From Psychromicrobium lacuslunae (GTDB taxonomy: Bacteria; Actinomycetota; Actinomycetes; Actinomycetales; Micrococcaceae), in the NCBI RefSeq assembly GCF_000950575.1, contig NZ_CP011005.1:930001-994000 (forward strand): 64,000 nt of DNA. The letters run 5' to 3'. Made by a program: the position numbers and the translations under genes. Under the pieces are notes generated by a model. It worked only from the letters and a program-made list of their open reading frames with translations. It was not told the DNA's origin and searched no databases. Positions 45,425-54,767 of this stretch are shown here, in pieces. The first letter of the stretch is position 1. Every line of letters begins with the position of its first letter.

Positions 45425-47458
45425 TCAGTTCAAGCCCCTACGGGTCAGTAGTGGCTCAATCCGAGCATCGCGGCCCCGGAAATTACGAAAGGCCTGCAGC
45501 GGGTCGATCCGATTGCCGACGGAGAGCAATTCCTTTCGGAAGTGGTCACCGTTGGCGCGGCTCAAGCCACCATTTTCTTTAAACCATTCAACCGTCTCCG
45601 CGTCGAGCACCTCGGACCAGATGTAGGCGTAATAACCCGCCGAATAGCCTCCCGCAAAAATATGGTTGAAGTAGCCGGTGCGGTAGCGGGGCGGAATGAG
45701 GTCTAAGCTGACCCCGGCGTTTTCAAGCGCCGCGGCTTCGAAGGCCAGCGGATCGCCGGGCTCTGCGCCGGGAGCTAGCTGATGCCAGGCCTGATCCAGC
45801 AGGGCCGCACCCAAGTATTCAGTGGTGGCAAAACCCTCACCCCAGAGCTTGGCTGCTCGCAGCTTCTCAATGGTCTCCTCGGGGAGCGGCTCGCCGGTTT
45901 CATAATGCCTGGCATAGTTGCTGACGATTTCCGGCCACAGAATCCACATTTCATTGACTTGAGAGGGATACTCAACAAAGTCGCGGGGCACCTCGGTGCC
46001 AGAGAAACGTGGGTAGCGGACATCGGAGAACAGGCCGTGCAGAGCGTGGCCAAACTCGTGGAAGCAAGTGACCACTTCGTCGTAGCTGAGCAGAGTCGGC
46101 TCGCCAGCGGGCGGCTTGGGAATATTGAGATTATTCACTACCACCGATTGCCAGCCGAAAAGATCCGACTGCTCAACCAACGGGTTCATCCAGGCGCCAC
46201 CGTTCTTGCTGTCCCGGGTGTAGTAGTCGCCAATGAAGAGCCCCAGCCCGCTGCCATCATCGTTGTGGATCTCCCAGACCCTGGCGTCGGGGTGGTAACC
46301 CTGCAAGTCCGGACGCTCGGTGAAGCTCAGCCCATAAAGTTTATTGGCGGCGTAGAACACACCGTCATTGAGCACTCGTTCAAGTTCGAAATAAGGCTTA
46401 AGCGCGGGCAAGTCGACGTCGTAGCGGGACTTGCGCACCTTCTCCGAGTAGTACGACCAGTCCCAGGGCTCAATGCTGTGGCCCGCCTCTTCGGCCAGTG
46501 CCGCAGCCTCTGCCAGGGCGTTCTTGACCGCGGCGGGGGCGAACTGGCCGAGCATTGAATTGATGCTTGCCAGCGAGGGAGCGGTCTGGTCTGAGGTTTC
46601 AAAATCGGCGTGCGATTCAAAGCCGAGGATCTGCGCACGTTCCGCGCGGAGAGTCGCCATTTGTACGGCCAAGTCGAGTGTTCGGGTATCAGTTAGGCCC
46701 TGACCGCGGCTGATTGAGGCCTCATGCAGTCGACGTCGGGACTGTCGGTTGTGCAGCGATTCCAGGGCGGGTTGAGCGCTCGGTTGAATTAGCGTCAGGA
46801 GGTATTTCCCAAGGTTCCCGGTCTGTTCGGCAGCGCTAGCCGCGGCAGCAATTTCATTGCTGGAGAGGCCAGCTAGCTCGGCAACCTCGTCGAACAACAC
46901 AGCTGCGGAGTTGAGATTCGCCAGGCTGTCTTGGCTGAACTTGGTACTCAGCTCGGAAAGCGTGGAGTTCAGCTCGCGCAAGCGCTGTTTTGCCTGATCA
47001 TCGAGGGCAGCGCCCATCCTGATAAATTCTTCGCGGTACTTTTCGACCAGGCGCCCAGACTCCCGATCAAGTCCAGCGGTGTCGATTTGGCTGAAGCGTT
47101 CATAGAGCTTGCTGTCCAACTGAATAGCGTCCATATGCTCACTGAGCCGTGGCGCAATGGCGGTTTCAATGGCCTGCAGCTGCTCGGAGGTGTCGGAGGA
47201 GGAAATGTTGAAGAACACCAGGGCGACATGACGCAGTAGAGTCCCCGAGCGCTCCATCGCTTCGGCGGTATTGGCGAAGTCCGCTGGCTCCGGATTATTC
47301 CGAATCGCCTCAATTTCAGCGAGGTGATCGGCGAAAGCCTTTTCAAAAGCTGGCAGATAATGTTCGGCACGAATCTCGCTGAACACCGGCAAGCGGTAGG
47401 GCAAAGGGCTTTCGCGAAGTAGCGGATTTTCTCGGAGTTCATCAACGGTGATGGGCAT
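45425..47458 (-). CDS. M3-family oligopeptidase (dipeptidyl carboxypeptidase Dcp-like)
   Basis: A 677-residue zinc metallopeptidase that degrades short peptides in the cytoplasm. HEFGH zinc motif lies at about residue 467-471 in VVTCFHEFGHALHGLFSD, with the distant Glu in the following helix. N-terminal ESPLPYRLPVFSEIRAEHYLPAFEKAFADH and the LFIGDYYTRDSKNGGAWMN segment match the Dcp/OpdA group. No signal peptide. GGAAGAG precedes the ATG. Confidence 0.95.
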   Translation of the reverse strand: MPITVDELRENPLLRESPLPYRLPVFSEIRAEHYLPAFEKAFADHLAEIEAIRNNPEPADFANTAEAMERSGTLLRHVALVFFNISSSDTSEQLQAIETAIAPRLSEHMDAIQLDSKLYERFSQIDTAGLDRESGRLVEKYREEFIRMGAALDDQAKQRLRELNSTLSELSTKFSQDSLANLNSAAVLFDEVAELAGLSSNEIAAAASAAEQTGNLGKYLLTLIQPSAQPALESLHNRQSRRRLHEASISRGQGLTDTRTLDLAVQMATLRAERAQILGFESHADFETSDQTAPSLASINSMLGQFAPAAVKNALAEAAALAEEAGHSIEPWDWSYYSEKVRKSRYDVDLPALKPYFELERVLNDGVFYAANKLYGLSFTERPDLQGYHPDARVWEIHNDDGSGLGLFIGDYYTRDSKNGGAWMNPLVEQSDLFGWQSVVVNNLNIPKPPAGEPTLLSYDEVVTCFHEFGHALHGLFSDVRYPRFSGTEVPRDFVEYPSQVNEMWILWPEIVSNYARHYETGEPLPEETIEKLRAAKLWGEGFATTEYLGAALLDQAWHQLAPGAEPGDPLAFEAAALENAGVSLDLIPPRYRTGYFNHIFAGGYSAGYYAYIWSEVLDAETVEWFKENGGLSRANGDHFRKELLSVGNRIDPLQAFRNFRGRDARIEPLLTRRGLN

Positions 47459-47602
47459 AAAACGACTCTTCCATGTTGTCCAGATCGAAACAACTTTGAC
47501 GGCGGATGTCGTCGAGGTCTTTTCATCTGGGCCCGGTTGCGAAACACTAGGCAGGTCAGAACTGTACGCGAGGCGCTAAGCTTCGCCGATAGAGAGGTTG
47601 CT

Positions 47603-47791
47603 ATGGCAGGCAAGTATGAGCTCTATACCGACAAATCAGGCGAGTTCCGTTTCCGGTTGAAGGCCGGTAATGGGGAAGTTATAGCCCTCTCCTCCGAGGG
47701 GTACACCACCAAGGCCGCGGCTAAGAACGGCATTGCTTCGATCGGTAGGAATGCCGATAGCCCCATCGTGGACCTCACCGAATCCAGCTAG
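47603..47791 (+). CDS. DUF1508 (YegP-like) small protein
   Basis: A 62-residue protein with a single DUF1508 repeat: KYELYTDKSGEFRFRLKAGNGEVIALSSEGYTTKAAAKNGIASI. The family occurs as one or two repeats and its function is unknown; it is sometimes linked to stress. The ATG at 47603 is preferred over an upstream ATG at 47537 because AGAGAGG lies just before it and the family begins here. Followed by a strong terminator. Confidence 0.88.
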   Translation: MAGKYELYTDKSGEFRFRLKAGNGEVIALSSEGYTTKAAAKNGIASIGRNADSPIVDLTESS

Positions 47792-47812
47792 TTAATATCC
47801 AGTTGTAAAGCT

Positions 47813-47866
47813 AATGCTGAGGGGTTCGGAAGCGCTGTCGCTTCCGAACCCCTCAGCATTTGTTTT
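47813..47866. terminator. Strong terminator between DUF1508 gene and asnB
   Basis: A perfect 22-bp stem (47813-47834 with 47839-47860) with a four-base loop, then TGTTTTG. It serves the plus-strand gene and, as the stem is symmetric, probably also the convergent asnB. Confidence 0.92.
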
Positions 47867-47886
47867 GCGCGGACTTTTTGTTTTGC

Positions 47887-50553
47887 TTAGTTCTGGGTGA
47901 AGACCAGGGACATCGGAGTGGTCTCGGTGGTCTGTCCTTGTGGGTTGTCTTTGAAGATGCCCTCCAGCACCTCTTTGCTCAGTGCGGTGTCGTGGCCGAG
48001 AACGACCACGCCCAGATCGTTGGCGTCCATGATGGCGGTACCGGCGAAGTTCTTCGCCAATTCCTCCGGTAGCGCCGCCCGCACTTTGGCGCTCAACCTA
48101 CGGGCCACACCGTCGGGATCCTTGGGCGCGTACTTCACCGAATGGGTTGAGGTGCCGACCTGGTAGCCCGCGGCGCCATCAATGGCATTGATATTGTGTC
48201 CGACGACCTCGTAGAAGACGCCCTTCTTGCCCTGGAATTTACCGATCACTGAGCGGAAGGACGCCCAGAGAATCCTGGGCAGACCGACTTCCTCAATGGC
48301 CAGTTGCATTGACCAGGGGCTGGCCAAACCAATACCGCCTGGGTTGCGCACCACGAAGCGGCTGAGCGTGCGGGCGGCGGCGCTGACCTTAATGTCCCAG
48401 ACCGGAATGGAGCGGCCCTGGGTCATCGCGACAATCTTCTCGGAAATGAACAGGTACCAAGGCGTGCCGGTGGTGGCCTTGAGGTGTTCTTCACCCGCGG
48501 TCGGCAAGCCGTCGGCAAAGCGTTTGACGTAGCTCAGGATGGCCGGGTCGAGATCCGTCTCCTTATAGAAAACCTCGGTGCGTAGTGGATAGCGCCGGTA
48601 GGTCTTGCCGTCGGCATCAACCGTGATATCCAGTTGCTTGTCCGCATTCGGGATGTAATCACTCTTGCCTTCGATGCCGGCTTTGATCTCTGGCTCGTCA
48701 AAGAATTCACGCAGCCAGAGCTCGGTATTCAGGAGCCGCCAGAACACCATGGTGTTCGGCGCCGATTTGCCGCTCAAGTACTCTTCGAAGGCATAAATCA
48801 CGGCATCATTGTCCCAGTAGGGACGAGCCTCAAAGGAAGAGGAAAGGAAGATCTCGTAGAGCTTTTCCTTCATCGAGACGAACCATTCGGCTTCCGGGGT
48901 GGTGAATCCGATCTTGTTCCGCCGATTGCTGATCATCGCTGGCAGCAGGCCACGAGTTGCATCGCGGAGGATTCGCTTATTCCAGCCGCCCTTAATGATT
49001 GATTCATCACTGAGGCTGAACAGATACTTCACCACTTCCTTATCCAGGAAAGGCACCCGACCCTCGAGCGAGAAACGCATGGTGTTCTTGTCTTCGTAGC
49101 GCAATACCGAGGGCAGTGACTTGTGGAACAAATCATCGATCAGTCGCAATTTCAAATTGTCAGGTACATTGCTGAAGCGCTCATTTTTGTACTGCGAGGT
49201 GAAGGACTTTCGCAGCAGGCTGGAGATGCTGAGTGATTTCTTCGCGGTCAGCTTGCCGAAAATCCGGAACCGGGCGAGCCGGAACAGGATATCGCTGCTG
49301 GAGAGCATTTCCTTGGCCAATTTGCTGTACTGACCGTGCTTCTTCATTTGCCGCAGATAGGCAAAGTAGTAGGGGATATAGCCAGCCATCATTTCGTCGG
49401 CGCCCTGGCCGTCGAGCAGCACAGTGACATGCTTGGAAGCCTCGCGCATCACTTGATACTGGGCATAGGGGCCGGAGGAGATGATCGGCTCCTCCTGGGT
49501 GCGCACGAAGTCCAGCAGATCGGCTTCGAACTCTGAGGGCTTGGGCAGTATCTTATGGCTGGTGACATTGCCCTGGCAGAGATCCAGCACCGCGTCGGCG
49601 TATTTCTCTTCGTCGTTGATCGAGTTCGGGAAAATCGCCGAGAAGGTCTGCTGCGAGCCGCCAAGCGAATCGGTAGCCGCGGCTTGTTCCTGCATCAGCT
49701 TATTAATGGTCACCACGACGGCAGAGGAATCTAGGCCGCCGGAAAGCGCGGTGCCGACCGGGACTTCGGACTGCAATCTCAGCCGGACGCCTTCGGTGAA
49801 GCGTCTACGGTACTCGTCAATGACTTCCTTGGAGTATGGGGTGCCGATCTTGGCGAGTTCCTTCAGCTCCTCGGGGAAGCGAGTGTACATGCTGATTTGA
49901 TACTCGCCGGTGGTGGTGTCGAGCACCAGCTTCTCGCCGGGCATTAGCTTGTCAATGCCTTCGAAGAAGGTGGCAGCTTCCTCGTCATGAATCCGGAACT
50001 GCAGGTAACGATAAAGGATCCGTTCGTTGACTTTCTTTTCCAGCTTGCCGGTGGCCAGCAGCGGCTTGATTTCAGAGCCGAACAGCAGCGCAGGGGAGTC
50101 CGGAGTGCCAGCGCTGGCAAAGTAGAGCGGCTTGATGCCGAAGTGATCACGAGCCAGCACCAGCTTATTGAGCTTGGTGTCGTGGATGGCCAGGCCGAAC
50201 ATGCCATTGAACTTATCGAAGGCGTCCTCGCCCCACTCCTCATAGGCTTGCAGCACGACCTCGGTATCCGAGTTAGTCACGAAGCTGCGGCCCAGGGCTT
50301 CGAGTTCTGCCCGCAGCTCAAGGTAGTTATAGGTTTCGCCGTTATAGACCAAAACGGTCTTGCCGTCCTGGCTGAACATCGGTTCTTGGCCGTGTGCCAC
50401 GTCGATAATTGCCAGTCGGCGGTGCGCGAAGCCGACCTGGTCCTTGGTGTAAAAACCCTCACCGTCGGGGCCGCGATGGGCAATGGTGTCGCTCATCGCC
50501 TTGAGCATCGCTTCGTCGGCACTGTAGCCGTAGTACCCGGCAATTCCGCACAT
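47887..50553 (-). CDS. asnB: Asparagine synthase (glutamine-hydrolysing) fused to a CofE-like (F420-0:gamma-glutamyl ligase-like) domain
   Basis: 888 residues, about 240 longer than usual AsnB. Residues 1-220 are a class II glutaminase with Cys2 nucleophile (MCGIAGYYGY) and RLAIIDVAHGQEPM; 240-625 is the synthetase with PP-loop SGGLDSS (271-277) and LLDGQGADEMMAGY. After a linker, residues about 650-888 carry RRYPLRTEVF, ISEKIVAMTQGRSIPVWDI, GIGLASPWSMQLAIEEVGLPRI, AIDGAAGY, and DANDLGVVVLG, which I recognise as the pattern of proteins annotated F420-0:gamma-glutamyl ligase. The reading frame is uninterrupted. The start has GAGGTAGAGG upstream, with a TAGGAT box at 50589-50594. The combined product is unknown; plain asparagine synthesis with a bound second enzyme, or amidation of a peptide substrate, are both possible. 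Confidence 0.88.
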   Translation of the reverse strand: MCGIAGYYGYSADEAMLKAMSDTIAHRGPDGEGFYTKDQVGFAHRRLAIIDVAHGQEPMFSQDGKTVLVYNGETYNYLELRAELEALGRSFVTNSDTEVVLQAYEEWGEDAFDKFNGMFGLAIHDTKLNKLVLARDHFGIKPLYFASAGTPDSPALLFGSEIKPLLATGKLEKKVNERILYRYLQFRIHDEEAATFFEGIDKLMPGEKLVLDTTTGEYQISMYTRFPEELKELAKIGTPYSKEVIDEYRRRFTEGVRLRLQSEVPVGTALSGGLDSSAVVVTINKLMQEQAAATDSLGGSQQTFSAIFPNSINDEEKYADAVLDLCQGNVTSHKILPKPSEFEADLLDFVRTQEEPIISSGPYAQYQVMREASKHVTVLLDGQGADEMMAGYIPYYFAYLRQMKKHGQYSKLAKEMLSSSDILFRLARFRIFGKLTAKKSLSISSLLRKSFTSQYKNERFSNVPDNLKLRLIDDLFHKSLPSVLRYEDKNTMRFSLEGRVPFLDKEVVKYLFSLSDESIIKGGWNKRILRDATRGLLPAMISNRRNKIGFTTPEAEWFVSMKEKLYEIFLSSSFEARPYWDNDAVIYAFEEYLSGKSAPNTMVFWRLLNTELWLREFFDEPEIKAGIEGKSDYIPNADKQLDITVDADGKTYRRYPLRTEVFYKETDLDPAILSYVKRFADGLPTAGEEHLKATTGTPWYLFISEKIVAMTQGRSIPVWDIKVSAAARTLSRFVVRNPGGIGLASPWSMQLAIEEVGLPRILWASFRSVIGKFQGKKGVFYEVVGHNINAIDGAAGYQVGTSTHSVKYAPKDPDGVARRLSAKVRAALPEELAKNFAGTAIMDANDLGVVVLGHDTALSKEVLEGIFKDNPQGQTTETTPMSLVFTQN

Positions 50554-50588
50554 ATACCTCTACCTCACTGAAAGAAAGACCAGCCTCA

Positions 50589-50594
50589 ATCCTA
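50589..50594 (-). promoter_or_regulatory. Putative -10 box of asnB
   Basis: Minus-strand TAGGAT, 35 bases before the ATG at 50553. The short leader carries a GAGG ribosome-binding sequence. Confidence 0.4.
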
Positions 50595-50641
50595 CGTGCT
50601 ACCGGGTCCTGCTGAGCGGATTCCCACCCCGCCCGCCCAGC

Positions 50642-50698
50642 CGAGTGTCGAGATGTGGGGCTTAAAATCCGGTTTTAAGCCCCACATCTCGACACTCG
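50642..50698. repeat. 26-bp perfect inverted repeat, GAGTGT-type palindrome (element 2)
   Basis: Arms 50642-50667 and 50673-50698 match perfectly around a five-base spacer. The half-site again reads GAGTGT-N2-AGAT-N-T-N4-CTTAA, as in 18402-18456. Here it lies between divergent asnB and pdxT promoters, so it is not a normal terminator. Confidence 0.85.
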
Positions 50699-50725
50699 AC
50701 GCCGGGGGAGGAGGAGGGGCTGGCG

Positions 50726-50731
50726 TATGAT
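50726..50731 (+). promoter_or_regulatory. Putative leaderless -10 box of pdxT
   Basis: TATGAT, six bases before the GTG start at 50738, without a ribosome-binding site. Confidence 0.5.
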
Positions 50732-50737
50732 AACTGG

Positions 50738-51385
50738 GTGAATTTGCGTAGTCAGCGAGTCGGGGTTCTTGCCCTGCAAGGGGATGTCCGTGAACATATT
50801 CGGGCTGTCGAGGCTTGCGGAGTAACGGCCCAACCGGTGCGTCGAGCCAGTGAATTAGCCGAGGTCTCCGGATTGATTCTGCCCGGCGGTGAATCGACCA
50901 CGATGGACAAACTGATCCGGGCCTTCGAACTGAGCGAGCCACTGCAAGATTTTATTGCTGCCGGGCGCCCGGTCTATGGTTCCTGCGCCGGCATGATTCT
51001 GCTCGCCGATCGAATCGCCGATCCGGCCAAGGACCTGCGTGGTGAACCGCAACGCACCCTGGGCGGCTTGGATATCACGGTGCGCCGGAATGCTTTCGGC
51101 AGGCAGCGGGAGTCATTCGAGACCGACCTGGACTTCAAGGGTCTGAGCGATTCGGAGCGCCCCGTGCACGCGGTTTTCATCCGCGCACCGTGGGTGGAAG
51201 AGTCCGGTGTGCAAGTACAAAGCTTGGCCACGGTTAGAATCGATGGAAAGGATCGCGCGGTAGCAGTGCGATCCGGCAACCTATTGGCCACCTCTTTTCA
51301 TCCGGAGGTGACCGGGCAAGGCGAGATGCCGGGAGAGCTGCGGGTTCACGAGTTGTTTATTCGGATGATGAAGCAAGAAGCATAA
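50738..51385 (+). CDS. pdxT: Pyridoxal 5'-phosphate synthase glutaminase subunit PdxT
   Basis: Releases ammonia from glutamine and channels it to PdxS. The 215 residues have the class I glutaminase triad: Cys in [11 protein letters not shown], and His and Glu in [31 protein letters not shown] and [11 protein letters not shown] are diagnostic of PdxT. GTG start right after a TATGAT box, so probably leaderless. It begins the run pdxT-yebC-ruvC, which is conserved in actinobacteria. Confidence 0.97.
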   Translation: MNLRSQRVGVLALQGDVREHIRAVEACGVTAQPVRRASELAEVSGLILPGGESTTMDKLIRAFELSEPLQDFIAAGRPVYGSCAGMILLADRIADPAKDLRGEPQRTLGGLDITVRRNAFGRQRESFETDLDFKGLSDSERPVHAVFIRAPWVEESGVQVQSLATVRIDGKDRAVAVRSGNLLATSFHPEVTGQGEMPGELRVHELFIRMMKQEA

Positions 51386-51419
51386 GGCTAGTACAGCTAG
51401 TACAGGAGAAGAGCAGAGT

Positions 51420-52175
51420 ATGTCCGGTCACTCCAAGTGGGCCACTACCAAGCACAAGAAAGCCGTTATCGACGCTCGGCGAGCAAAGTCGTTCGCCAAG
51501 CTGATTAAAAACATTGAGGTAGCCGCCCGGGTGGGCGGTCCCGATATGGCCGGCAACCCTGCCCTGGAACTCGCGGTCACCAAGGCGAAGAAAACCTCTG
51601 TGCCGAACGACAATATCGACCGCGCGATCAAGCGTGGTTCCGGTCAGCTCGGTGAAGCGGTGGATTACCAAACCATCATGTACGAAGGCTACGGCCCGCA
51701 GGGCACCGCAATTCTGATCGAATGTCTCACCGACAATAAGAACCGGGCAGCCTCCGAGGTTCGCCTCGTGGTGGGTCGCAATGGTGGCAATATGGCCGAT
51801 CCAGGCTCGGTGGCCTATATGTTCACTCGCAAGGGCATTGTGTCCTTGCCGAAGAACGAACTGACCGAGGACGATCTGCTTATGGCGGTACTTGACGCCG
51901 GCGCGGAGGAGGTCAAGGACGAGGGCGAAAACTTCGAGGTGATCTCCGAGCCGCAGGATCTGCCCGCGATTCGGACCGCATTGAACGAGGCGGGTATCGA
52001 GTATGAGAACGACGAAGCCGGCTTCGTGCCCTCAATGCAGGTAGAGCTCGATGTGGAGAACGCTAAGAAGTTTGTCCGGCTCTACGATGCGCTGGAAGAT
52101 CTTGATGATGTGCAGAACATCTACTCCAACGCCGATATCAGCGCCGAGGTAATGGCTCAGCTCGAGGAAGACTAG
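51420..52175 (+). CDS. yebC: YebC/PmpR family transcriptional regulator
   Basis: A 251-residue protein of the YebC family: [36 protein letters not shown] at the N-terminus, [12 protein letters not shown] and a C-terminal [15 protein letters not shown]. Members bind DNA or act on ribosomes that stall on proline stretches, depending on the subgroup. It sits directly before ruvC as in most bacteria. GGAGAAGAG precedes the ATG. Confidence 0.97.
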   Translation: MSGHSKWATTKHKKAVIDARRAKSFAKLIKNIEVAARVGGPDMAGNPALELAVTKAKKTSVPNDNIDRAIKRGSGQLGEAVDYQTIMYEGYGPQGTAILIECLTDNKNRAASEVRLVVGRNGGNMADPGSVAYMFTRKGIVSLPKNELTEDDLLMAVLDAGAEEVKDEGENFEVISEPQDLPAIRTALNEAGIEYENDEAGFVPSMQVELDVENAKKFVRLYDALEDLDDVQNIYSNADISAEVMAQLEED

Positions 52176-52206
52176 TAGCTGCCATGCTGATGACGGGAGT
52201 GGCACG

Positions 52207-52794
52207 CTGCGCGTCTTAGGGGTTGACCCGGGCCTGACCCGCTGCGGTATTGGCGTGGTCGATATTGCCCCGAACCGCACCGCGACCATGGTGGCCGTCG
52301 ACGTGGTGGGAAGCCCCGCCGGAATGGAATTGCCCCAGCGGTTACTGGTCATTTCGGAGGCAATCGAAAGCTGGTTGGAACGCTACCAGCCGCAGGTGCT
52401 AGCGGTGGAGCGGGTCTTTTCGCAGACGAACGTTTCTACCGTGATGGGCGTGGCCCAGGTCTCTGGCATCGTGATTGCCGCCGCCGCGCGTCGTGGTATC
52501 TCCGTTGCTCTGCATACGCCCAGTGAAGTCAAGGCAGCGGTGACCGGTAGCGGTAGAGCTGATAAAGCTGCGGTGACCAAAATGGTCACCAAGATCTTGC
52601 GACTCGAGCAGGAGCCGAAGCCCGCCGACGCCGCTGACGCGCTGGCCTTGGCGATCACCCACGCATGGCGATCGGGACCGAATAGCTCGGCCGCAGCCGG
52701 TGGTCAGCTGACTCCGGCCCGAAAGCTTTGGTTAGAAGCCGAGGCGAAGGCCAAGAAGAACAGCGAGCGTTCCAGCAAGCAGCAGTGGCGTTAG
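52207..52794 (+). CDS. ruvC: Holliday-junction resolvase RuvC with non-standard CTG start
   Basis: Endonuclease that cuts Holliday junctions made by RuvAB. Catalytic acids: Asp7 in [15 protein letters not shown], Glu in LAVERVF, and Asp residues in [15 protein letters not shown]. In this frame there is no ATG, GTG or TTG between the stop at 52150 and the catalytic Asp; CTG at 52207 is the only near-cognate start, with GGGAG seven bases upstream, and gives Asp at position 7 as in E. coli. The first standard start (GTG 52255) would lose that essential Asp. A one-base loss after GTG at 52199 is an alternative explanation. 195 residues. Confidence 0.88.
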   Translation: MRVLGVDPGLTRCGIGVVDIAPNRTATMVAVDVVGSPAGMELPQRLLVISEAIESWLERYQPQVLAVERVFSQTNVSTVMGVAQVSGIVIAAAARRGISVALHTPSEVKAAVTGSGRADKAAVTKMVTKILRLEQEPKPADAADALALAITHAWRSGPNSSAAAGGQLTPARKLWLEAEAKAKKNSERSSKQQWR

Positions 52795-52878
52795 CGCGTG
52801 GCGTCGCGCAAAGCGTCCGGGGAGTAGCTAGGCTATTCGTAGATATGTTCGGATAGTTTCTTTCAAGGTGATGTGCAG

Positions 52879-53532
52879 ATGATTAGTTTTCTTCGCGGTC
52901 CGGTTGCCCAGCTCGGTCTTTCCAGTGCGGTGATCGACCTTAATGGGGTTGGCATGCTGGTCCAGGCCACTCCGAAGACGCTGGGATCCTTGCGTTTAGG
53001 GCAGGAAACCACCCTCACCACCTCGATGATTGTGCGCGAAGACTCGATGACGCTGTACGGTTTCAGCAGCGAAGACGAGCGCGAGGTTTTCGATATCTTA
53101 CTCACTGTGAGCGGTATTGGGCCTCGGCTGGCGCTTGCCGTTCTTGCGGTTTTGGAGCCGGAGACCATCCGGGTCGCCGCCTCCAGCGGAGACGGCAAGA
53201 CTTTCACCAAAGTGCCGGGGATTGGCCCCAAGGTTGCTGGTCGGATCGTGCTGGAGCTGGCCAATAAGCTGGTGCCACACGGTACCGCTGCGAATACGAC
53301 GTCGAACGAACCGCAAACAGCGTGGAAGCCGCAGGTAGTCGCCGCGATGACCAGCCTGGGTTGGAGCGAGAAGGACGCCTTAAACAGTATCGATAAGGCC
53401 ACCGAGGGGGAGGTCGAGATGTTGGCTGAAGGCAATGTTGCGACGATCCTGCGCACTACTTTGCGCTGGTTGGGTCAAGACGGTGCGCGCCGCGGTACGG
53501 CCGCTACCGCTAAGCGGGGCCTGAATGTCTGA
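52879..53532 (+). CDS. ruvA: Holliday-junction branch-migration protein RuvA
   Basis: Tetrameric DNA-binding subunit of the RuvAB motor. The 217 residues start [25 protein letters not shown] (OB domain), have the helix-hairpin-helix segments [20 protein letters not shown] and [19 protein letters not shown], and a C-terminal RuvB-binding helix domain. The ATG at 52879 is chosen because it matches the family start; GTG at 52873 is possible. AAGGTG lies upstream. The stop overlaps the ruvB start. Confidence 0.96.
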   Translation: MISFLRGPVAQLGLSSAVIDLNGVGMLVQATPKTLGSLRLGQETTLTTSMIVREDSMTLYGFSSEDEREVFDILLTVSGIGPRLALAVLAVLEPETIRVAASSGDGKTFTKVPGIGPKVAGRIVLELANKLVPHGTAANTTSNEPQTAWKPQVVAAMTSLGWSEKDALNSIDKATEGEVEMLAEGNVATILRTTLRWLGQDGARRGTAATAKRGLNV

Positions 53533-54643
53533 GCGCGAGGCTGCTGAGGATCCTGGTCGGGCCCTGGTTTCGGCGAGCGGCGAGACCGAGGAGCGTGCTC
53601 TCGAGGCAGCACTGCGGCCTAAGAACCTCGACGATTTTGTTGGCCAGAAAAGGGTGCGCAAGCAGCTTTCGCTCGTGCTAGAAGCCTCCCGATTGCGCGG
53701 CAGCAGCGCAGACCACGTACTGCTCTCCGGGCCGCCCGGACTAGGTAAGACCACGCTGGCCATGATCATTGCCGCCGAAATGAACGCGCCCTTAAGAATT
53801 AGCTCAGGGCCGGCGATTCAACATGCCGGTGATCTCGCCGCCATCCTATCCTCGCTCACCGAGGGCGAAGTGCTCTTCTTAGACGAAATCCACCGGATGT
53901 CTCGCCCCGCCGAAGAGATGCTCTACATGGCGATGGAGGATTATCGGGTCGACATCGTGGTTGGTAAAGGGGCCGGGGCCACCGCGATCCCGCTTGAGTT
54001 GCCGCCGTTCACTCTGGTGGGGGCCACTACCAGGGCTGGCTTGTTACCCGGACCGCTGCGGGACCGGTTCGGCTTCACCGGGCATTTGGAGTTCTACTCA
54101 GAGGAAGAGCTCCAACTGGTGCTGCGTCGTTCAGCTGCGCTACTCGACCTCAAGCTTTCGGCAGGAGGATTCGCTGAGATTGCCGGACGCTCCCGCGGTA
54201 CGCCCCGGATCGCCAACCGGCTGCTGCGTCGAGTCCGGGACTGGGCCCTGGTGCATGGTTTATCGACGATCGAGGCTTCTCATGCCTCCGCGGCGCTTGA
54301 GATGTATGAGATTGATGCCAAGGGTCTGGACCGCCTGGACCGATCCGTATTGCAGGCATTGATCGGAAAGTTCAACGGGGGACCGGTGGGCCTATCCACC
54401 TTGGCGATTGCGGTAGGTGAAGAAATGGAAACCGTTGAAACGGTCGCCGAGCCGTTCTTGGTCCGGGAAGGTCTTTTGGGGCGCACCCCGCGTGGCCGGA
54501 TTGCGATGCCCGCTGCCTGGCAGCACCTGGGTCTGCCCCTGCCGGAAGGCGCTTCCGCGGTACAGTTCCCGGCACTTTTCGACAGCTTAGAAAGCGAAGA
54601 GGAAGTCGCCGAAACCGAGCCAGAATGGTTCCATCGGAGCTGA
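53525..54643 (+). CDS. ruvB: Holliday-junction branch-migration ATPase RuvB
   Basis: Hexameric AAA+ motor. 372 residues with [19 protein letters not shown], Walker [12 protein letters not shown], Walker [10 protein letters not shown], sensor [11 protein letters not shown] and the arginine-finger region LRDRFGF; the winged-helix C-terminal domain includes [14 protein letters not shown]. Overlaps ruvA by eight bases, indicating coupling. Confidence 0.97.
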   Translation: MSEREAAEDPGRALVSASGETEERALEAALRPKNLDDFVGQKRVRKQLSLVLEASRLRGSSADHVLLSGPPGLGKTTLAMIIAAEMNAPLRISSGPAIQHAGDLAAILSSLTEGEVLFLDEIHRMSRPAEEMLYMAMEDYRVDIVVGKGAGATAIPLELPPFTLVGATTRAGLLPGPLRDRFGFTGHLEFYSEEELQLVLRRSAALLDLKLSAGGFAEIAGRSRGTPRIANRLLRRVRDWALVHGLSTIEASHASAALEMYEIDAKGLDRLDRSVLQALIGKFNGGPVGLSTLAIAVGEEMETVETVAEPFLVREGLLGRTPRGRIAMPAAWQHLGLPLPEGASAVQFPALFDSLESEEEVAETEPEWFHRS

Positions 54644-54767
54644 ACCAGACTCAGCTTGCGGCGAATCCACAGAAATCCGTGAAAAACTGCTCTAGACTGG
54701 TATGACGCTCGGCACATTCATCAGCCTGAAGGTGCCTCCCGATAGTTCTTAGAATGGATTTTTTGCT

